Assembly (NCBI GenBank): GCA_030615655.1 | Contig: JAUWYU010000060.1 | Location: 1-8,275, forward strand | DNA from: Dehalococcoidia bacterium | GTDB taxonomy: Bacteria; Chloroflexota; Dehalococcoidia; Dehalococcoidales; RBG-16-60-22 | Length of the DNA: 8,275 nt | Direction: 5' to 3' | Made by a program: the position numbers and the translations under genes | Shown here: one piece after another, positions 5,339 to 8,275 of the stretch | Position numbering within the stretch: the stretch's first letter is position 1 | Layout of the letters: every line of letters begins with the position of its first letter | Notes under the pieces: model-generated | What the model saw: the letters and a program-made list of their open reading frames with translations, nothing else | What the model was told of the DNA's origin: nothing | The model's database searches: none

Positions 5339-6601
5339 ATGTATGATAAAGCAGCGATAAGTGTAAAAGCAGGTGATGGCGGTAGTGGCGTTGTTAGCTT
5401 TCGTCGGGAAAAGTTCGTGCCGTTCGGTGGACCTGACGGCGGTGCCGGTGGTAGTGGTGGTAACGTCGTGGTCAGAGCAGACGATGCCCCGGATGACCTG
5501 CGCCGGTATAAACAGAAGAGGTCATACAAAGCCGGTAATGGCAGGAACGGTGGGGGTAACAGAAAGCATGGCAAAAGGGGAGAAGATACGGTCCTGCTTG
5601 TGCCTTCAGGTACGGTGGTGACGCTTGAGGCCGAGTGCGCTGACGATATAGACATCGCCGATTTAGAGAAAGCGGGTGATGAGGTGGTCGTTGCCAGGGG
5701 TGGGAAGGGTGGCTGGGGAAATACGCATTTTGTATCTTCGACAAATCAGGCCCCGCATATTGCTCAGAGGGGTGAAAGAGGAGAGGAACGGACTGTACTG
5801 CTGGAAATGAGGCTGATTGCTGATGTCGGGATTATCGGCTACCCCAATGTGGGTAAGTCGACCCTGCTGGCCGCAGCGTCGGCGGCAAAACCGAGGATAG
5901 CCAGCTATCCGTTCACCACTGTTGAACCTGTCCTGGGTTTTGTCGAGGTTGGCCGGGATACCTTTGTTATGGCGGAGATTCCCGGTTTGATTGAGGGCGC
6001 CCATCTGGGCCGGGGACTCGGTCATGATTTTCTGCGGCACACCTTGCGTACCAAGATTCTTATCCATATAATAAGCGGTAGCTCGGAGTCTCCTGTTGAG
6101 GATATGATGCGTGTCAACGAAGAACTCGCCATGTTTGACCCGACTCTGGAGCGGAAACCGCAAATCGTCGCCCTGAATAAGATTGACCTGCCCGAGGTGC
6201 AGGACCGCCTGGCCGGTATTAAGGATACGCTTGCCGGGGCCGGTATTAAAGCCCATTACATTTCTGCGTTGGCCGTTCAGGGTATCTCAGGACTTATGAC
6301 TGAAGCGGTGAGGGTTCTTAAAGCGGCTACTGCTGGGGAGAAGCGTGTCGAACCGCCCGGTAAAGTATTTCGGCCTCAGCCCAGGGAAGTCGGTGTCAGA
6401 GTGAGCAGGATAGGTGATGAGTTCGTCCTGTCTGCGCCAACGGTGGAGCGTATCGTGGCGGGGGCCGGGGTAAGTCCCTCCGAGCTGCGCTGGCAGCTTA
6501 ATAGTCAGCTTATCAGGCTGGGCGTTAACAAGGCTCTGGAGAAGGCGGGGGTGAAGCCGGGCGACAAGATACGCTGTGGTGAGTTAACATGGGAGTGGTG
6601 A
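5339..6601 (+). CDS. obg: GTPase Obg
   Basis: Essential GTPase bound to the large ribosomal subunit, linking ribosome assembly to growth and stress. From ATG 5339 it has 420 residues, normal for the family. The glycine-rich Obg fold spans about 1-158 (AGDGGSGVVSFRREKFVP, GGPDGGAGGSGG). The GTPase domain has G1 GYPNVGKST (167-175), a G2 Thr pair near 193-194, G3 EIPGLIEGAH (213-222), G4 NKID (280-283) and G5 SAL (309-311). An OCT domain (about 343-420) closes the protein. G3 has Glu where most family members have Asp. A TTG at 5315 would add eight residues, but MYDKAAISVKAGDGG is the usual kind of N-terminus, so ATG is preferred; the Shine-Dalgarno is weak (AGG at 5324-5326). Its coding strand is strongly G-rich. 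nadD follows four bases later. Confidence 0.97.
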   Translation: MYDKAAISVKAGDGGSGVVSFRREKFVPFGGPDGGAGGSGGNVVVRADDAPDDLRRYKQKRSYKAGNGRNGGGNRKHGKRGEDTVLLVPSGTVVTLEAECADDIDIADLEKAGDEVVVARGGKGGWGNTHFVSSTNQAPHIAQRGERGEERTVLLEMRLIADVGIIGYPNVGKSTLLAAASAAKPRIASYPFTTVEPVLGFVEVGRDTFVMAEIPGLIEGAHLGRGLGHDFLRHTLRTKILIHIISGSSESPVEDMMRVNEELAMFDPTLERKPQIVALNKIDLPEVQDRLAGIKDTLAGAGIKAHYISALAVQGISGLMTEAVRVLKAATAGEKRVEPPGKVFRPQPREVGVRVSRIGDEFVLSAPTVERIVAGAGVSPSELRWQLNSQLIRLGVNKALEKAGVKPGDKIRCGELTWEW

Positions 6602-6605
6602 TGAT

Positions 6606-7208
6606 ATGAAGATAGGCGTACTCGGGGGAACGTTTGACCCGGTACATCTGGGACATCTAATGATGGCTGAAGAGGCTAGAGCTTCGCTGGACCTCTCGGA
6701 AGTAATTATGGTGCCGGCGGGTCAGCCTGTACTGAAGCCATCCTATAAGGTAACGCCGCCGGAGCAGCGCCTCCAGATGCTGCGCCTCGCGGTGGCTGAT
6801 AGTCCTTATTTCCGGGTGTCGACTGTGGAAATTGACCGCCAGGGGCCTTCTTATACCGTTGATACTATTGCCGAGCTGCGTGGACAGTATGGCAGTGGTG
6901 ATGAAATATTTTTTATCCTGGGATGGGATAGCCTGGCACAACTCGCGGGATGGTGGGAGCCGGCACGGATAATCGAGATGTGCTGCCTGGTGGCCGTTCC
7001 CCGCCCGGGCTGGCCGCACCCCGACCTTAAAGCTCTTGAAGCCGGTATCCCCGGCATTTCTCAGCGGGTAGTACTGCTTAAGAAACCGCTGATAGATATC
7101 AGCGCCTCGGACATAAGGGAGCTGGCCGCGCGGGGCGCATCCATTGACCACTTTGTACCCCGGCCGGTGGCAGAATACATAAGGGAGAATAAGCTGTATA
7201 CGGGATAG
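6606..7208 (+). CDS. nadD: nicotinate-nucleotide adenylyltransferase
   Basis: Joins ATP and nicotinate mononucleotide to form deamido-NAD, in cytosolic NAD synthesis. The 200-residue protein opens with GGTFDPVHLGHL (7-18), whose H14 and H17 form the nucleotidyltransferase HxGH motif. PSYTVDT (81-87), FFILGWDSL (102-110) and the ATP-binding ISASDIR (165-171) follow, all in family order. The substrate loop, often PPHK, reads QPVLK (40-44), and Trp107 sits where Ala is common in G-A-D-S; both look like lineage variants rather than defects. The start is ATG four bases after the obg stop, with GGGAG ten bases upstream inside the end of obg, so translation is likely coupled. The rsfS gene that often follows nadD is absent here. 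Confidence 0.95.
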   Translation: MKIGVLGGTFDPVHLGHLMMAEEARASLDLSEVIMVPAGQPVLKPSYKVTPPEQRLQMLRLAVADSPYFRVSTVEIDRQGPSYTVDTIAELRGQYGSGDEIFFILGWDSLAQLAGWWEPARIIEMCCLVAVPRPGWPHPDLKALEAGIPGISQRVVLLKKPLIDISASDIRELAARGASIDHFVPRPVAEYIRENKLYTG

Positions 7209-7221
7209 CAGGAGGTATAAC

Positions 7222-7785
7222 TTGAAAGCAATTGGCATTGTTGGCAGCCCGAGGAAGAACGGAAATACAGAGATCTTGACAGCCCACTGTCTGAAGGCTA
7301 TAGCCGAAGAAGGGCTTGACACCGAGCTGGTGAGGCTGGCCGGACTCGATATTAAGGGGTGCAATGGTTGCGGGTATTGCTTTGAGAATGAGGGTTGCTC
7401 GATTGAGGATGACCTGCAGCCCATCGTCCCGAAGCTGGTAGAGTCAGACGCCATTATCGTCGCTTCACCGGTGTACTATGGCTCGGCCACGGCACTGGTA
7501 AAGGGGTTTCTGGAAAGAGTCGGTTTCATGACGCGCAGTGCGGGCGGTTTAGCCGGCAAAGTTGGCGGCCCCCTGGTGGTAGCCCGCCGCGCCGGGCAGA
7601 ATTTCACCTTTGCCGAGCTCCTTTTCTGGTTTCATATCATGCAGATAATCAATCCTGGCTCGACCTACTGGAATGTGGCCTTCGGCCGTGAGAAGGGCGA
7701 GGTGGAGCAGGACGAGGAAGGGCTGAATATCGCTTGGCATTTCGGCAAGAATGTCGCCAATCTGGTGAAGAAACTGAAAGCTTAG
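7222..7785 (+). CDS. iron-sulfur flavoprotein, NADPH-dependent FMN reductase family
   Basis: A 187-residue flavodoxin-like protein predicted to bind FMN and one [4Fe-4S] cluster and to transfer electrons in the cytosol. MKAIGIVGSPRKNGNTEIL (1-19) is the phosphate-binding loop of the FMN reductase family (SPRxxGNT). Cysteines 47, 50, 53 and 59 (CNGCGYCFENEGC) have the CX2CX2CX5C spacing of the Methanosarcina iron-sulfur flavoprotein Isf. SPVYYGSAT (about 82-90) is the second flavin-contact loop. The start is TTG at 7222, six bases after AGGAGG, and 13 bp after nadD. Known relatives reduce oxygen species or accept electrons from ferredoxin in anaerobes; the partner here is unknown. An annotation as plain NAD(P)H-dependent oxidoreductase would also fit. 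Confidence 0.88.
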   Translation: MKAIGIVGSPRKNGNTEILTAHCLKAIAEEGLDTELVRLAGLDIKGCNGCGYCFENEGCSIEDDLQPIVPKLVESDAIIVASPVYYGSATALVKGFLERVGFMTRSAGGLAGKVGGPLVVARRAGQNFTFAELLFWFHIMQIINPGSTYWNVAFGREKGEVEQDEEGLNIAWHFGKNVANLVKKLKA

Positions 7786-7787
7786 GG

Positions 7788-7793
7788 TATAAT
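7788..7793 (+). promoter_or_regulatory. isolated -10 element before the MaoC-like gene
   Basis: A perfect TATAAT lies in the 44-bp gap after the flavoprotein gene, giving a start near 7800 and about 30 bases of leader. No good -35 is visible at 16-18 bp; TGGTGA (7763-7768) is 19 bp away. It may be a secondary promoter for the downstream hydratase genes. Confidence 0.33.
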
Positions 7794-7829
7794 ACATTAA
7801 CGGTATGATGCCGAACGGAGGTATCCCGA

Positions 7830-8255
7830 TTGAGTGAAGAACCGATAATCAGTGAAGAGCTGGAAGGCCTGCTCAATGTTGAGTTCGGCCCCGAGGTATA
7901 TGAGATTGAAAAAAGCATGGTCAGGAAGTTTGCCGGGGCCATTGATGACCCGAATCCGTTGTGGCAGCAGGTAGCTCCCCCCACCTTCCCTGCCGCCCTC
8001 GTGCCCACCCGACTTTTACATAAGCTTTTGAATGCCGAATGCCCTCTTAACCGTATTCTCAATGGTGCCAGCGAGCTCGAATACTATCAGCCGATTAAGG
8101 TAGGTGATGTTATCTCCGTTACTGCGAAGCTTGAAAAACTGCGCAAGATGGAGGGCAAAGAGGGCGCAACGCTCTTCATGATTATGGAGGTTGCTTACAA
8201 GAACCAGAAGGGTGAGGTGGTAGCCAGGGGGAAAAATACCTACATCAGGTACTAG
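7830..8255 (+). CDS. MaoC-like / FAS1-type dehydratase domain protein
   Basis: A 141-residue hot-dog fold protein resembling the N-terminal half of MaoC-type enoyl-CoA hydratases (MaoC_dehydrat_N). The visible family blocks are VRKFAGAIDDPNPLW (about 31-45), APPTFP (49-54), and LNGASELEYYQPIKVGDVIS (about 76-95), followed by strands ending GKNTYIRY. In two-subunit hydratases such a protein is the structural, usually non-catalytic, partner of a second hot-dog subunit that carries the Asp-His pair. The segment between DPNPLW and APPTFP is only QQV, about ten or more residues shorter than I recall for the family. The start is TTG at 7830, eight bases after GGAGG. A further gene starts 10 bp after the stop, which fits the two-subunit idea. 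Substrate unknown. Confidence 0.82.
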   Translation: MSEEPIISEELEGLLNVEFGPEVYEIEKSMVRKFAGAIDDPNPLWQQVAPPTFPAALVPTRLLHKLLNAECPLNRILNGASELEYYQPIKVGDVISVTAKLEKLRKMEGKEGATLFMIMEVAYKNQKGEVVARGKNTYIRY

Positions 8256-8265
8256 CAGGAGTAAA

Positions 8266-8275
8266 ATGGCTGAGC
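8266..8275 (+). CDS. start of a further protein-coding gene (partial)
   Basis: ATG-GCT-GAG follows AGGAG (8257-8261) by four bases and begins 10 bp after the preceding stop. Only Met-Ala-Glu can be read before the window ends. From context it may be the catalytic MaoC-like subunit, but the sequence seen cannot show that. Confidence 0.55.

Noticed and set aside
5663..6256. Long antisense open frame of 197 codons opposite obg.
   Set aside because: Shadow of a G-rich, strongly conserved gene; no start site signals and no recognisable domain.
6657..7454. Antisense open frame of 265 codons opposite nadD and the flavoprotein gene.
   Set aside because: It spans two well-supported genes and their junction, so it is a composition artefact.
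1..8275. CRISPR arrays, insertion sequences, integrase or attachment sites, especially at the tRNA-Pro 3' end.
   Set aside because: No regularly spaced repeats, no transposase or integrase motifs, and no repeat of the tRNA 3' end was seen in the window.

Overview
The window holds conserved bacterial housekeeping genes plus one compositionally odd gene. Protein-coding DNA is roughly 52-60% G+C. The gene set is archaeal-type phosphoglycerate mutase, tRNA-Pro(CGG), a nucleotidyltransferase, MazG, Fmt, DnaA, Obg, NadD, an iron-sulfur flavoprotein and a MaoC-type hydratase subunit. This set, and the sequence flavour of several proteins, suggest a Chloroflexota relative of the Dehalococcoidia class, anaerobic or with anaerobic ancestry. 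That assignment is inference from memory of these families, not a search result. At least four genes start with TTG behind a strong Shine-Dalgarno sequence.

Layout, left to right. 1-564 (minus): the N-terminal 188 codons of apgM, running off the left edge. 581-696 (plus): a consensus-like promoter and a complete tRNA-Pro gene with encoded CCA. 726-765: a long imperfect hairpin between the convergent tRNA and nucleotidyltransferase genes. 744-3321 (minus): a three-gene cluster transcribed fmt, mazG, nucleotidyltransferase, with good candidate promoters before fmt and mazG. 3322-3679: a divergent intergenic region carrying the fmt promoter, a candidate dnaA promoter overlapping an inverted repeat, and a hairpin at the dnaA 5' end. 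3680-5047 (plus): dnaA. 5048-5338: a very AT-rich intergenic stretch. 5339-8275 (plus): obg, nadD, flavoprotein, MaoC-like subunit and the first codons of another gene, tightly packed.

The most interesting region is the surroundings of dnaA. Gene polarity diverges here. By hand count the plus strand is C-rich to the left, close to balanced in dnaA, and strongly G-rich from obg onward. The 5101-5340 stretch is only about 26% G+C and contains four copies of TGTTAT in opposing orientations. I read this as a candidate replication origin. DnaA also lacks the usual His-Thr residues of its DNA-recognition signature, and I see no canonical TTATCCACA box nearby, so the origin motif may be divergent. 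I found no defence system, mobile element or CRISPR array.
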